Below are positions 18,945 to 26,733 of a stretch of 64,000 nt of DNA, one piece after another. Origin of the DNA: Modestobacter sp. VKM Ac-2986. Its GTDB lineage: Bacteria; Actinomycetota; Actinomycetes; Mycobacteriales; Geodermatophilaceae. The stretch spans positions 558,001 through 622,000 of the forward strand of contig NZ_JAPVBH010000002.1 of the NCBI RefSeq assembly GCF_026967795.1, read 5' to 3'. The translations under genes were made by a program, and so were the position numbers. Below the pieces are notes generated by a model. The model saw only the letters and a list, made by a program, of their open reading frames with translations, had not been told where the DNA came from and ran no database searches. How positions within the stretch are numbered: the stretch's first letter is position 1; each line of letters opens with the position of its first letter.

Positions 18945-20422
18945 AAGGTCACGCCGGTTGTGGGCAGGACGGCGACGCCTCCAGCGAAGATGATGAGGTC
19001 GGTCAGTTCCTTCATGATCGTGACTCCCTTGTTCGGTCTGGCCGCCCTGAGCGCGCGAATTTGGGCATGGGACTGGTGCGGGTAGTAGGCCACGACGCGG
19101 CGAGGACGCTGGTCGAACTTCCCGAAGGCGGTGGCCCATGCCGCGAGCTGGCCGGTGAACGGGTCCCCGAAGATGCGGCCGGGCTTGACGCTGCTGCTCA
19201 AGTAGACGAACACCGGATCCTCCTCGGCGAAGACGAGACCGTCGAGCTTCTCGGAGAGCCTCGGGAAGGTGGTCTGGAGACTTTGGGAAAAGTCGCCCCA
19301 GCTGTCGTACAAGTAGGCGATGTGCCGGCTGCGGGTCACGTGCTTGCGGCCTGTCGGGCTGTTCTGGAAGTCGTCCATCGACAGCGTCCAGCGCACAGCG
19401 GGATCGAGAGCCGGCATCCGTTGGTGGCTGGTCCGATGGGCCGTCAGCCACACCTCGAGGTCGGCAGGTGGTTGCGGCTTGGAACCGCGCCCCTTCATCA
19501 CCGGGTACGCCAACCCCTCCGCGACGTCCTTCTCGATTTGCTGCGCCAGTACGTCGTCCGTGGTGACCTTTTCTGCCACTCCCTCGCGCAAGGGGTGATC
19601 GCCCGAACTCAACAAAGGCCACCGCAGGAAAGCCTTGTCCCAGATGGCCTCCTCCGCCTCCGGATGACCCAGGGCAGCGGCGGCGTACTGAGCTGGCAGG
19701 TCGGCGTCGGCCAGCGCCGGACTGCCCGGGAGGTACTCGATCTGACTGCGCCACTGCCGATCGATGAACTTCAGCATCTCGTCGTACTGCTCGGTCAGCA
19801 GCGCCTGCAGGCTCGCCTCGACAGACGACGCGCCGACCGAGTCGAGGATCAGCCGGTGCAGTGTCTGGAAGAGGCTGCGGAGACCAGTGCCGGCGGAGTA
19901 GTCCTCGGGCGACGTCAGGTCAGAGTAGTGCAGCACGACGGATGGAACCCGACGGTCCTGAGTCAGCTTCAGGGCCGTGATGGTGGGCCAGATCGAGTCA
20001 TGCCGCACGCCGCCGTCCAGGTGCATGCCGAACTCGCTCAGCAGGTACCAGAAGGGGATGCCGAGGCGCATCGCTCCGTACTGTCGCTCGCACCGTTGCA
20101 TGGCCTGGTTGCCGGTCGGGGTGGCCGCCGTCTCTTCGACCGCGAAGAGAATCCGGTCGGACGAGGCGTCGTACAACGCCAGATCTGGCTTACCCCATGG
20201 CACGAGCTCGCTGATCTTCTCCGGTCGAGACTCCCACGCGTCGTAGTCGCCGTAGACCACGATCTCGAACGACGCAGGACCGGAATAGGTGTGCACGGGG
20301 AGGAAGCCGTCCACGAAGGAGTAGGAGTGCGTCCCTCCGGCCTGTATGTGTGTCAGGGCGAGTTGCTCGCACGCCCACTGGCCCTCATGAAAGCTGTCGC
20401 TCCAGAGTTCGAACGTCCGCAT
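18941..20422 (-). CDS. putative restriction subunit D of the island, 493 aa, PD...EET motif
   Basis: ATG 20422 has GGAGGT eight bases upstream, which sets the start; the long in-frame extension above it is not protein-like. Residues 77-98 read WGKPDLALYD then ILFAVEETAAT, and TGNQAMQR follows at 103-110. This resembles a nuclease core of PD-(D/E)XK type with E-E-T in place of E-X-K (D80, E96, E97), plus a conserved-looking QR. The remaining 380 residues have no recognised domain and may hold target recognition. Coupled to nuclease C by GTGA. Restriction function is inferred from motif plus context. Confidence 0.65.
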   Translation of the reverse strand: MRTFELWSDSFHEGQWACEQLALTHIQAGGTHSYSFVDGFLPVHTYSGPASFEIVVYGDYDAWESRPEKISELVPWGKPDLALYDASSDRILFAVEETAATPTGNQAMQRCERQYGAMRLGIPFWYLLSEFGMHLDGGVRHDSIWPTITALKLTQDRRVPSVVLHYSDLTSPEDYSAGTGLRSLFQTLHRLILDSVGASSVEASLQALLTEQYDEMLKFIDRQWRSQIEYLPGSPALADADLPAQYAAAALGHPEAEEAIWDKAFLRWPLLSSGDHPLREGVAEKVTTDDVLAQQIEKDVAEGLAYPVMKGRGSKPQPPADLEVWLTAHRTSHQRMPALDPAVRWTLSMDDFQNSPTGRKHVTRSRHIAYLYDSWGDFSQSLQTTFPRLSEKLDGLVFAEEDPVFVYLSSSVKPGRIFGDPFTGQLAAWATAFGKFDQRPRRVVAYYPHQSHAQIRALRAARPNKGVTIMKELTDLIIFAGGVAVLPTTGVTL

Positions 20423-21099
20423 TGTCACAACCTCCGACTTCCACCAGATCGCGGCCGAGGCGCACTCACTCCACCTCGACAGGCCGGTGAGATCAGCACG
20501 CGTCATGTCAGGTCGACCAGGCCATCGACGTCCCGCTCGACACCGCGTGACACTTTTGCTCCTCCATCGGCAGGCTGGTGCCACCTCTTGACCAGGTGCG
20601 CAAGGCGAGACACCCTCGCGTCGACAGCCGTGACCTGTTGATGGGCGTGTCTCAGGCGGCCTGTTGATCACCCTTTGATCCGTCGGGTCGTTCGACGACG
20701 CCGTGGTCTTCAACGCACGAGCCGATGCATAGGCCTGGCCGGCCAGCCAGCCAGCAGACTGGCTTGCTCCGCGGAGCTGGTGGGTTCTACACGCCGTTCA
20801 CCGCACCATCGGTCGGAACGCCCAGGATCACCGGTCACTCGCGCTGAATGCCGCAGCGCAGCCAGCTCCTGGTGAGCTACCTCCTGGGATGGAGTGGGTG
20901 CTTGGCGGCCCCCATACCCAACCCGAAGGTCCCTATTCAGATCAAGATCAGCTGCTCACCGCAGCACTGCACCAACCTGTCCGGGCAGTACACCTAGGCG
21001 GCGTTGAAGGCGCCCTCGGTGAGCTCCCGCCGCCACCACGCCGCTCCCGACGGCCGTGTCGGGGCAGTGCTGCCAGCTCGCCCGGATTGACGGCCTGCT
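20423..21099. other. unassigned stretch at the right end of the island
   Basis: 677 bases. The left part must contain the promoter and leader of the nuclease operon. A short CCAG-rich stretch near 20738-20762 can fold back. Open frames here (20675-20875 plus, 20889-21551 plus, 20994-21305 minus) have no start site or motif I can support; the last ends in a protein-like RRELTEGAFNAA and may be a gene remnant. GC rises to core level after about 21000, which I take as the island edge. Confidence 0.45.
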
Positions 21100-21657
21100 T
21101 CACGGCTCCACGCGGTGGTGCAGGTGGACGACGCCACCGGCGAACCTGCGCTCGGAGACCAGCTCCAAGTCCAGTCGCAGCCCGTCGGGCAGGGCGCGGG
21201 TGCCGCCGCCGACGACGACCGGGTGCACGAACTGGTGCAGGTCGTCGACGAGGCCGGCCCGCAGCGCGTGCGCGGCCAGCCCCGGCCCGCCGATCGCCAG
21301 GTCACGGTCCGTCCCGGCCTTCAGCCGGGCGACCGCCGCCGGGTCGAAGGTGCGCTCGAGCCGGGTCCGCGGGGTGCCCACCTCCGCCAGCGTCGTGGAA
21401 TAGACGACCTTGTCCGCGGCCCGCCAGATCTCGGCGTAGTCGTTCTCGACCGGGTCGTGGTCGGGGCCGGCGACGTCCTGCCAGACCGCGAGGGTCTCGT
21501 ACATCCGCCGGCCGTACAGGTGGGTGCCCACCGGCCGCTCGAGGTCGTTGACGAACGCGTGCAGCTCCTCGTCCGGCGCCGCCCAGTCGAACCGGCCGTC
21601 GGCGTCGGCGGTGTACCCGTCCAGCGAGCACAGCACGGCGTACTGCAGCCGGCCCAT
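21100..21657 (-). CDS. dihydrofolate reductase family protein (RibD C-terminal type)
   Basis: Encodes 185 residues with the DHFR/RibD fold: MGRLQYAVLCSLDGYTADA at the start, LYGRRMYETLAVW in the middle, and DLAIGGPGLAAHAL before the NADPH-binding end. Bacterial proteins of this kind are uncharacterised NAD(P)H reductases rather than true DHFR. Its ATG overlaps the stop of the sigma factor gene as TGATG (21655-21659), so the two are translated together and the reductase may be part of the sigma factor's response. Confidence 0.85.
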   Translation of the reverse strand: MGRLQYAVLCSLDGYTADADGRFDWAAPDEELHAFVNDLERPVGTHLYGRRMYETLAVWQDVAGPDHDPVENDYAEIWRAADKVVYSTTLAEVGTPRTRLERTFDPAAVARLKAGTDRDLAIGGPGLAAHALRAGLVDDLHQFVHPVVVGGGTRALPDGLRLDLELVSERRFAGGVVHLHHRVEP

Positions 21658-22673
21658 CAGCGGGCCGCCGGCTCCGGGTGCAGCGGCAGACCGAACGCCT
21701 CGAACAGCCGCGGGCCGAGGAACGCCGTCATCCGGGTGACCTTGCCGTCGGTGAACTCCAGCGCGTGCACCGCCCACGGCTCGAACGACCCGCCCGGGCC
21801 GCTGGGGCGCCACTGCGCGAAGGCGGGGTTGCCGCCCAGCTGCAGCGGGACGACGTGCGACCCGCGGCACTCCGCACCCGGGCCGAGGAACCAGGTGGCG
21901 ATGTCGGCGGAGCTGCGCAGCCACATGGCGAACGGCGGCATGTCCATCACCGCGTCCTCGTGCAGCAGCGCCACCAGCGCGTCGATGTCGTAGCGGGCGA
22001 AGGCGTCGAGGTAGCGGGCCAGCAGCTCGGCCTGGTCGTCGCCCACCTCGCGCGGCGCGGGAGCCGGACCGGCCTGCTGTGCGGCCATGGTGGCCCGGGC
22101 CCGCTGCAGGGCGCTGTTCGCCGCCGCGACCGTGGTCTCCAGCAGGACGGCGACCTCGTCGGCCCGCCAGCGCAGCACGTCGCGCAGGATGAGCACGGCC
22201 CGCTGGCGCGGCGGCAGGTGCTGCAGGGCGGCGAGGAAGGCCAGCCGCACCGAGTCCCGCTGGACGGCGATCTCGGCCGGGTCACCGCCGCCGGAGGGCA
22301 GCACCTGGCGGTCCAGCGCCGGCTCCAGCCACGCGCCGTCGGCCAGCACCCCGGCCAGCGAGGCCGGGACCGGCGCGGACGGCTCGGCGGACAGGTCGAC
22401 CGGGAGTGCCCGGCGCTTGCGCCCGTCCAGGGAGTCCAGGCAGACGTTGGTGGCGATCCGGTAGAGCCAGGAGCGCAGCGCCCCGCTGCCCTCGAGCTTG
22501 TCGAGGGACCGCCAGGCTCGCAGCATCGTCTCCTGCACCGCGTCCTCGGCGTCGAAGACCGACCCGAGCATCCGGTAGCAGTAGCCGGTCAGCTCCCGCC
22601 GGTGCTCGGCCAGCCGCGGTTCCAGGTCCGCGGCCTCTCCCGTGCCGGGACGTTCGCTGATCACACCGGTCAT
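21657..22673 (-). CDS. ECF-type RNA polymerase sigma factor with SnoaL-like C-terminal domain
   Basis: Encodes 338 residues. Region 2 is HRRELTGYCYRMLGSVFDAE with VQETMLRAWR; region 4 is LQHLPPRQRAVLILRDVLRW followed by a helix-turn-helix. From about 215 on, a SnoaL-like domain is fused (LLARYLDAFARYDIDALVAL, HEDAVMDMPPFAMWL). This layout is that of the TIGR02960/SigG-SigJ type, in which the C-terminal domain takes over the regulatory job of an anti-sigma factor. No anti-sigma gene is adjacent, in agreement. Coupled to the downstream reductase by TGATG. Confidence 0.92.
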   Translation of the reverse strand: MTGVISERPGTGEAADLEPRLAEHRRELTGYCYRMLGSVFDAEDAVQETMLRAWRSLDKLEGSGALRSWLYRIATNVCLDSLDGRKRRALPVDLSAEPSAPVPASLAGVLADGAWLEPALDRQVLPSGGGDPAEIAVQRDSVRLAFLAALQHLPPRQRAVLILRDVLRWRADEVAVLLETTVAAANSALQRARATMAAQQAGPAPAPREVGDDQAELLARYLDAFARYDIDALVALLHEDAVMDMPPFAMWLRSSADIATWFLGPGAECRGSHVVPLQLGGNPAFAQWRPSGPGGSFEPWAVHALEFTDGKVTRMTAFLGPRLFEAFGLPLHPEPAAR

Positions 22674-22770
22674 GGCTGGCTCCCGCGGTCGTCGACGTGG
22701 TGGCCGATGGTGCCCGAGGGCACCGACGGAACCAAGGGCCCACGACGCGCGGGACCGACGGGGGCGTCCG

Positions 22771-24462
22771 CTACTGGTAGGTGACCAGCTCCGGGGTCGG
22801 CAGCACCTGCTCGATCGTCTGCTCGGGGGTGAGCATCGGCAGGTCCTCGTCGATGAAGTTCTTCCAGCCCCAGGTGAGCTCCTCCTGGGCCCCGTCGTGC
22901 AGCACCCGCCAGGTGTCCTGCTTGGCCGACTGCCCGCCCTGCCCGTCGACGTGGACCATGTAGGCCAGCTCGTCGCGGGAGACGTCCAGCCGCTCGCGGT
23001 CGACGACCATCCGCACCTGGAACTGGTGCAGCACCAGGAGCTTCTGCGGCAGCGCCTTCTCCCGGGTCAGGTCGGCCAGCCAGGTGACGACGGAGTTGAC
23101 CTCGTCGATGCCGACCTGGCCGATCTTCTGCAGCGGCAGGCCGTTCGGCTCCAGCCGCCACTCCGGGTCCAGCGCCAGGCCGACGTGGGGCAGCTCCAGC
23201 AGCGGCTGGTACATCTTCGCCTGGGACAGGAAGTCGCTGCGGCCCGGCTGCAGGTCCAGCACCACGTACATCCCCGCCGCGCCGGCGCCCTCGACCCACG
23301 GGCGCAGCGTCTCGACGTCCTGCTCGGCGGAGTAGTCGCCGTCCGCGCCGGCGCTGCTGGAGGCGACCGTGGCGATGATCTCGAAGGTCGGGACGACGGT
23401 GGTGTCGACCAGCGGGCGGTACTCGTCGGCCAGCTGCTGCGCGCGCTGGATCGAGGCGGGCAGGTCCTGCTCGCCCAGCAGCCCCAGCGCACCGCTGCCC
23501 GGGATGCCGTAGAGGGCGACCATCATGTGCTCGGGGAACAGCAGCTGACCGCCGCCGGGCAGCTGGGGGCCGGTGGCCGCCGTGTCCAGCTTCCAGTCGA
23601 TGCCCGGAGCGGCGGCGAGGTCGGCGCCCAGCACGACCACCGACGGGTCGGTCGCCAGGCGGTCGACGACCTCGGCGGAAGCCCGCGGGTCGGGCTCGCC
23701 GGTCAGCAGCACCTCGGCGCCGGCGGCGCGGGCGGTGGCGATGCCGGCGAGGGAGTCCGGGGCTCCGCTGGCCAGGACGACGACGTCGGTGAGCGCCTCA
23801 CCCCGGGTGACCGCGGGCAGCGTGCCCGGCTCCGCTGCTGCCGACGGGCTGGACGACGGGCTGGCGGACGACGGGCTGGCGGGCTCGGCCTCGGCGCTCA
23901 ACGCGGGCAGGCTGTCCGCGGCGAGACCGGCCACCGCCGCGGCGCGGTCGGCCGGGGCGAGGGTCTGCTCCGGGCCGAACTGCAGCCCGGTCGCCTGCGC
24001 CACCGCGGCGGCCTCGGCCGGGACCGCGACCACGGCGGCGTCCTCACCCGGCGGGAGCAGGCCGGCGGCGTCGGCGCCGACCGCCAGCACCGACTGCACA
24101 CCGAGGCGGTCGAGCTCGGGCCCCACGACGTCGGGGTCCCCGAGCAGCAGCGGCACCCCCAGCCCGACGGCGGCAGCCGCGCCGAGCAGCTGCCCCGAGG
24201 CGTCGTCCGGTGCGGCGACGACGGCCACCGGGGAGCTGGCGAAGACGGCCCGGCTGGCCGACACCGCGGCGGCGGCCGGCTCGGCGTCGGGGACCAGCGT
24301 GCGGTCGGCGTCCGGTGCCGCGGTGACCACCGCGGCGGGCTGGGCGGCGGACCCGGACCCCCCGGCGGCGTCGTCGGCGGGGTCGTCACCGCTGGTGCAC
24401 CCGGCGAGCACGACGAGGGCCAGGGCGGCGGGCAGGACGGCGGTGGTGGTGGAGCGCATCAT
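22771..24462 (-). CDS. large lipoprotein, possible cell-wall-binding/hydrolase fold
   Basis: Encodes about 563 residues from ATG 24462 (or 24459), with GAGGAA just upstream. The signal peptide ends in LVVLAGC, a lipobox, so the protein is lipid-anchored outside the membrane. Residues 40-330 are Ala-rich with repeats such as VAVVAAPDDASGQLLGAAAA and VVVLASGAPDSLAGIATARA, reminiscent of cell-wall-binding repeat 2. A Ser/Pro linker (SPSSASPSSSPS) divides it. The last 230 residues (EQDVETLRPWVEGAGAAGMY, LELPHVGLALDPEWRL, TREKALPQKLLVLHQFQVRM) look like a barrel-type enzyme domain. I do not recognise a characterised family. Divergent from the histidine kinase. Confidence 0.8.
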   Translation of the reverse strand: MMRSTTTAVLPAALALVVLAGCTSGDDPADDAAGGSGSAAQPAAVVTAAPDADRTLVPDAEPAAAAVSASRAVFASSPVAVVAAPDDASGQLLGAAAAVGLGVPLLLGDPDVVGPELDRLGVQSVLAVGADAAGLLPPGEDAAVVAVPAEAAAVAQATGLQFGPEQTLAPADRAAAVAGLAADSLPALSAEAEPASPSSASPSSSPSAAAEPGTLPAVTRGEALTDVVVLASGAPDSLAGIATARAAGAEVLLTGEPDPRASAEVVDRLATDPSVVVLGADLAAAPGIDWKLDTAATGPQLPGGGQLLFPEHMMVALYGIPGSGALGLLGEQDLPASIQRAQQLADEYRPLVDTTVVPTFEIIATVASSSAGADGDYSAEQDVETLRPWVEGAGAAGMYVVLDLQPGRSDFLSQAKMYQPLLELPHVGLALDPEWRLEPNGLPLQKIGQVGIDEVNSVVTWLADLTREKALPQKLLVLHQFQVRMVVDRERLDVSRDELAYMVHVDGQGGQSAKQDTWRVLHDGAQEELTWGWKNFIDEDLPMLTPEQTIEQVLPTPELVTYQ

Positions 24463-24713
24463 CAACTTCCTCGGTCCGGTGCCCCTCCCCCGCAGACCGG
24501 GGACCCGAGGGCGCGACCGCGCCGAGGGACACACCACCCTAGGGGCACGGCACCCGATGGGGCCCCCTCGCGCCCGCCGGTGCTGGACAGCGGGGCTGCC
24601 CGCCGGGAGCATCCGCGGACGGGATGACGGTGCAGGGGTCGGGACAGCCCGACGTGGCAGTGGCCAGCCAGCAGGCTGGGGGCCCAGGGGACGACCGGAC
24701 CAGGCTGGGACCC

Positions 24714-25994
24714 GTGACCACCCCGACCACGCGCACCGGACAGCGGGCCCGCTGGCGCCAGACCGGTGTCGACGCGGCCCACGTCCTGCTGGGCTTCCCG
24801 CTCGCGCTGGTCGCGTTCGTCGTCGTGGTCGTCGGGCTGGCCCTGGGCGCAGGTCTGCTGATCGTCTGGATCGGCCTGCCGGTGCTGGTCGGCACGCTCT
24901 TCGTGGCCCGCGGCCTGGCGACCGTGGAGCGGCGCCGGCTGCCCGCCGTCCTCGGCCGCCCGCTGCCCCGACCGGTGTACCGCCCGGTCGACCCGACGCA
25001 GGGACTCCCCCAGCGGCTGGTCGCCCCGATGCGCGAGCCGCAGTACTGGCTCGACGCCCTGCACGGGGTGCTCCACCTGGTCGTGGCGCTGCCCGCCTTC
25101 GTCGTGGTGGTCACCTGGGGTGCCGGCGTGCTCGGCGGACTCAGTTACGGCGCGTGGGGCTGGGCGCTGCCCGAGGGGCCCGACTCCCGGGACCTGCCGG
25201 AGCTGCTGGGGCTCGGTGAGGGCCTGGGCGTCCGGATCGCCGCCAACGCCGTCCTGGGGCTCTTCTTCCTGGTCACGCTGCCCCCGGTGACCCGGGCGAT
25301 GGCCCTGCTGGAGGCGCAGCTGGGCCGGGCGCTGCTCACCTCGCGGGCCGGCACCCAGGCCGAGCTCGGCCGACTGGCCGAGGGCCGGGACGCCGCGGTC
25401 GCCGCGGAGGCGGTCGCGCTGCGGCAGCTCGAGCGCGACATCCACGACGGCCCGCAGCAACGGCTGGTGCGGCTGAGCATGGACCTGCACCGGGCCCGCC
25501 GGATGATCGACACCGACCCCGAGGGTGCCCGCGCCACGCTGGCCGAGGCCGCCGAGCAGACCCGGGAGACGCTGGAGGAGCTGCGGGCGCTGTCCCGCGG
25601 GATCGCACCGCCCGTGCTCGCCGACCGCGGGCTGACCGCCGCGCTGGCCGCGATCGCGGCGCGCTCCCCCGTCGCCGTCGACCTGGCCGTCTCCCTGCCG
25701 CTGGGCCAGCGCCTGCCACCGGTCGTGGAGAACACCGCCTACTTCCTGGTCAGCGAGGCCCTGGCCAACGTCGCCAAGCACAGCACCGCCACCCTGGCCC
25801 GGGTCGCCGTCGACCTCGAGGACGGCCTGCTGCGGGTGGAGGTCGAGGACGACGGCGCCGGTGGGGCCGTCCTGGCCCCCGGGCACGGCCTGGCCGGGCT
25901 GACCGACCGGCTGCGCGCCGTGGACGGCGTGCTCACCGTGGACAGCCCCCGGGGCGGTCCCACCCGACTGATCGGAGAGGTCCCGTGCCGCTGA
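24714..25994 (+). CDS. NarL-type sensor histidine kinase
   Basis: Encodes 426 residues from GTG 24714; an in-frame ATG at 24624 exists but adds non-protein-like sequence. Four membrane helices form two pairs (VLLGFPLALVAFVVVVVGLA; LHLVVALPAFVVVVTWGAGV) in a 'putative sensor' type region, then the HisKA_3 dimer domain with phospho-His in LERDIHDGPQQRLVRLSMDL near 245, and a HATPase with VSEALANVAKHS and GHGLAGLTDRL. It would phosphorylate the response regulator whose start codon lies inside this gene's last codons. Cue unknown. Confidence 0.92.
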   Translation: MTTPTTRTGQRARWRQTGVDAAHVLLGFPLALVAFVVVVVGLALGAGLLIVWIGLPVLVGTLFVARGLATVERRRLPAVLGRPLPRPVYRPVDPTQGLPQRLVAPMREPQYWLDALHGVLHLVVALPAFVVVVTWGAGVLGGLSYGAWGWALPEGPDSRDLPELLGLGEGLGVRIAANAVLGLFFLVTLPPVTRAMALLEAQLGRALLTSRAGTQAELGRLAEGRDAAVAAEAVALRQLERDIHDGPQQRLVRLSMDLHRARRMIDTDPEGARATLAEAAEQTRETLEELRALSRGIAPPVLADRGLTAALAAIAARSPVAVDLAVSLPLGQRLPPVVENTAYFLVSEALANVAKHSTATLARVAVDLEDGLLRVEVEDDGAGGAVLAPGHGLAGLTDRLRAVDGVLTVDSPRGGPTRLIGEVPCR

Positions 25995-26647
25995 ACCGGC
26001 CCATGCGCGTCGTGCTCGCCGAGGACTCCGTGCTGCTGCGCGAGGGGCTGGTCCGGCTGCTCGGCGAGGCCGGCACCGAGGTGCTGGCCGCCGTCGGCGA
26101 CGGCCCGCACCTGGTGCGCGCGGTCGTCGAGCACCGCCCCGACGTCGCCGTCGTCGACGTCCGCATGCCGCCCACCCACACCGACGAGGGGTTGCGGGCC
26201 GCGGTGGAGGCCCGCCGGCTCGTGCCGACGACGGCGGTGCTGGTGCTGTCGCAGTACGTCGAGGTCGCCTACGCCGACGAGCTGCTCGCCGACGGCGCCG
26301 GCGGGGTGGGCTACCTGCTCAAGGACCGGGTCGCCCAGGTGGAGCAGTTCCTCTCCGCTCTGGACGACGTCGTCGCCGGCGGCACGGTCCTGGACCCGCA
26401 GGTGGTCTCCCAGCTGTTCGCCCGGCGCCGGCGCGACGACCCGGTGCGCTCACTGTCACCCCGCGAGCGGGAGGTGCTGGGGCTGATCGCCGAGGGCCAC
26501 TCGAACACCGCGATCGCCCGGGAGCTGGTGGTCACCCCGGGTGCGGTGGAGAAGCACACCCAGCACATCTTCGCCAAGCTCGGGCTCGCCCAGGACGAGG
26601 ACCAGCACCGCCGCGTGCTGGCGACCCTGGCCTACCTGCGCAGCTGA
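25985..26647 (+). CDS. NarL/LuxR family response regulator
   Basis: Encodes 220 residues from GTG 25985, overlapping the kinase stop by 10 bases, with GAGAGG just before it. The receiver domain has acidic pocket AEDS, phospho-acceptor Asp in DVAVVDVRMPP and Lys in GYLLKDRV. The LuxR helix-turn-helix follows: LSPREREVLGLIAEGHSNTA, then GAVEKHTQHIFAKLGL. Targets are unknown; the divergent lipoprotein is the nearest candidate. Confidence 0.95.
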   Translation: MPLNRPMRVVLAEDSVLLREGLVRLLGEAGTEVLAAVGDGPHLVRAVVEHRPDVAVVDVRMPPTHTDEGLRAAVEARRLVPTTAVLVLSQYVEVAYADELLADGAGGVGYLLKDRVAQVEQFLSALDDVVAGGTVLDPQVVSQLFARRRRDDPVRSLSPREREVLGLIAEGHSNTAIARELVVTPGAVEKHTQHIFAKLGLAQDEDQHRRVLATLAYLRS

Positions 26648-26733
26648 CCGGCAGGGGCCCGCGCCCAGACCGGGGACGGCCGAGCGGCGGAACTGGTTGG
26701 CGGAGGGTCGTACCGGGCCGGTAGACACCACCC

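Noticed and set aside
15378-20422. Assignment of the island to BREX, DISARM, Type I or Type III
   Set aside because: No PglZ, BrxC, DrmA/B helicase, HsdR/HsdS or Res helicase motif is present in any of the four proteins.
20423-20713. N-terminal extension of the 493-aa island protein up to ATG 20713
   Set aside because: The extension is Arg/Pro-rich and unstructured in look, while ATG 20422 has a good GGAGGT eight bases upstream.
14774-21099. att duplication of the tRNA-Gly 3' end at the far side of the island
   Set aside because: I looked for GGTTCGATCCC and CACCCGCTCCA-like sequence near 20.4-21.1 kb and found no copy, and no integrase gene.
20994-21305. Minus-strand frame ending in RRELTEGAFNAA as a separate gene
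   Set aside because: Most of it overlaps the RibD-like gene in another frame. Only the last 25 residues look protein-like, at most a remnant.
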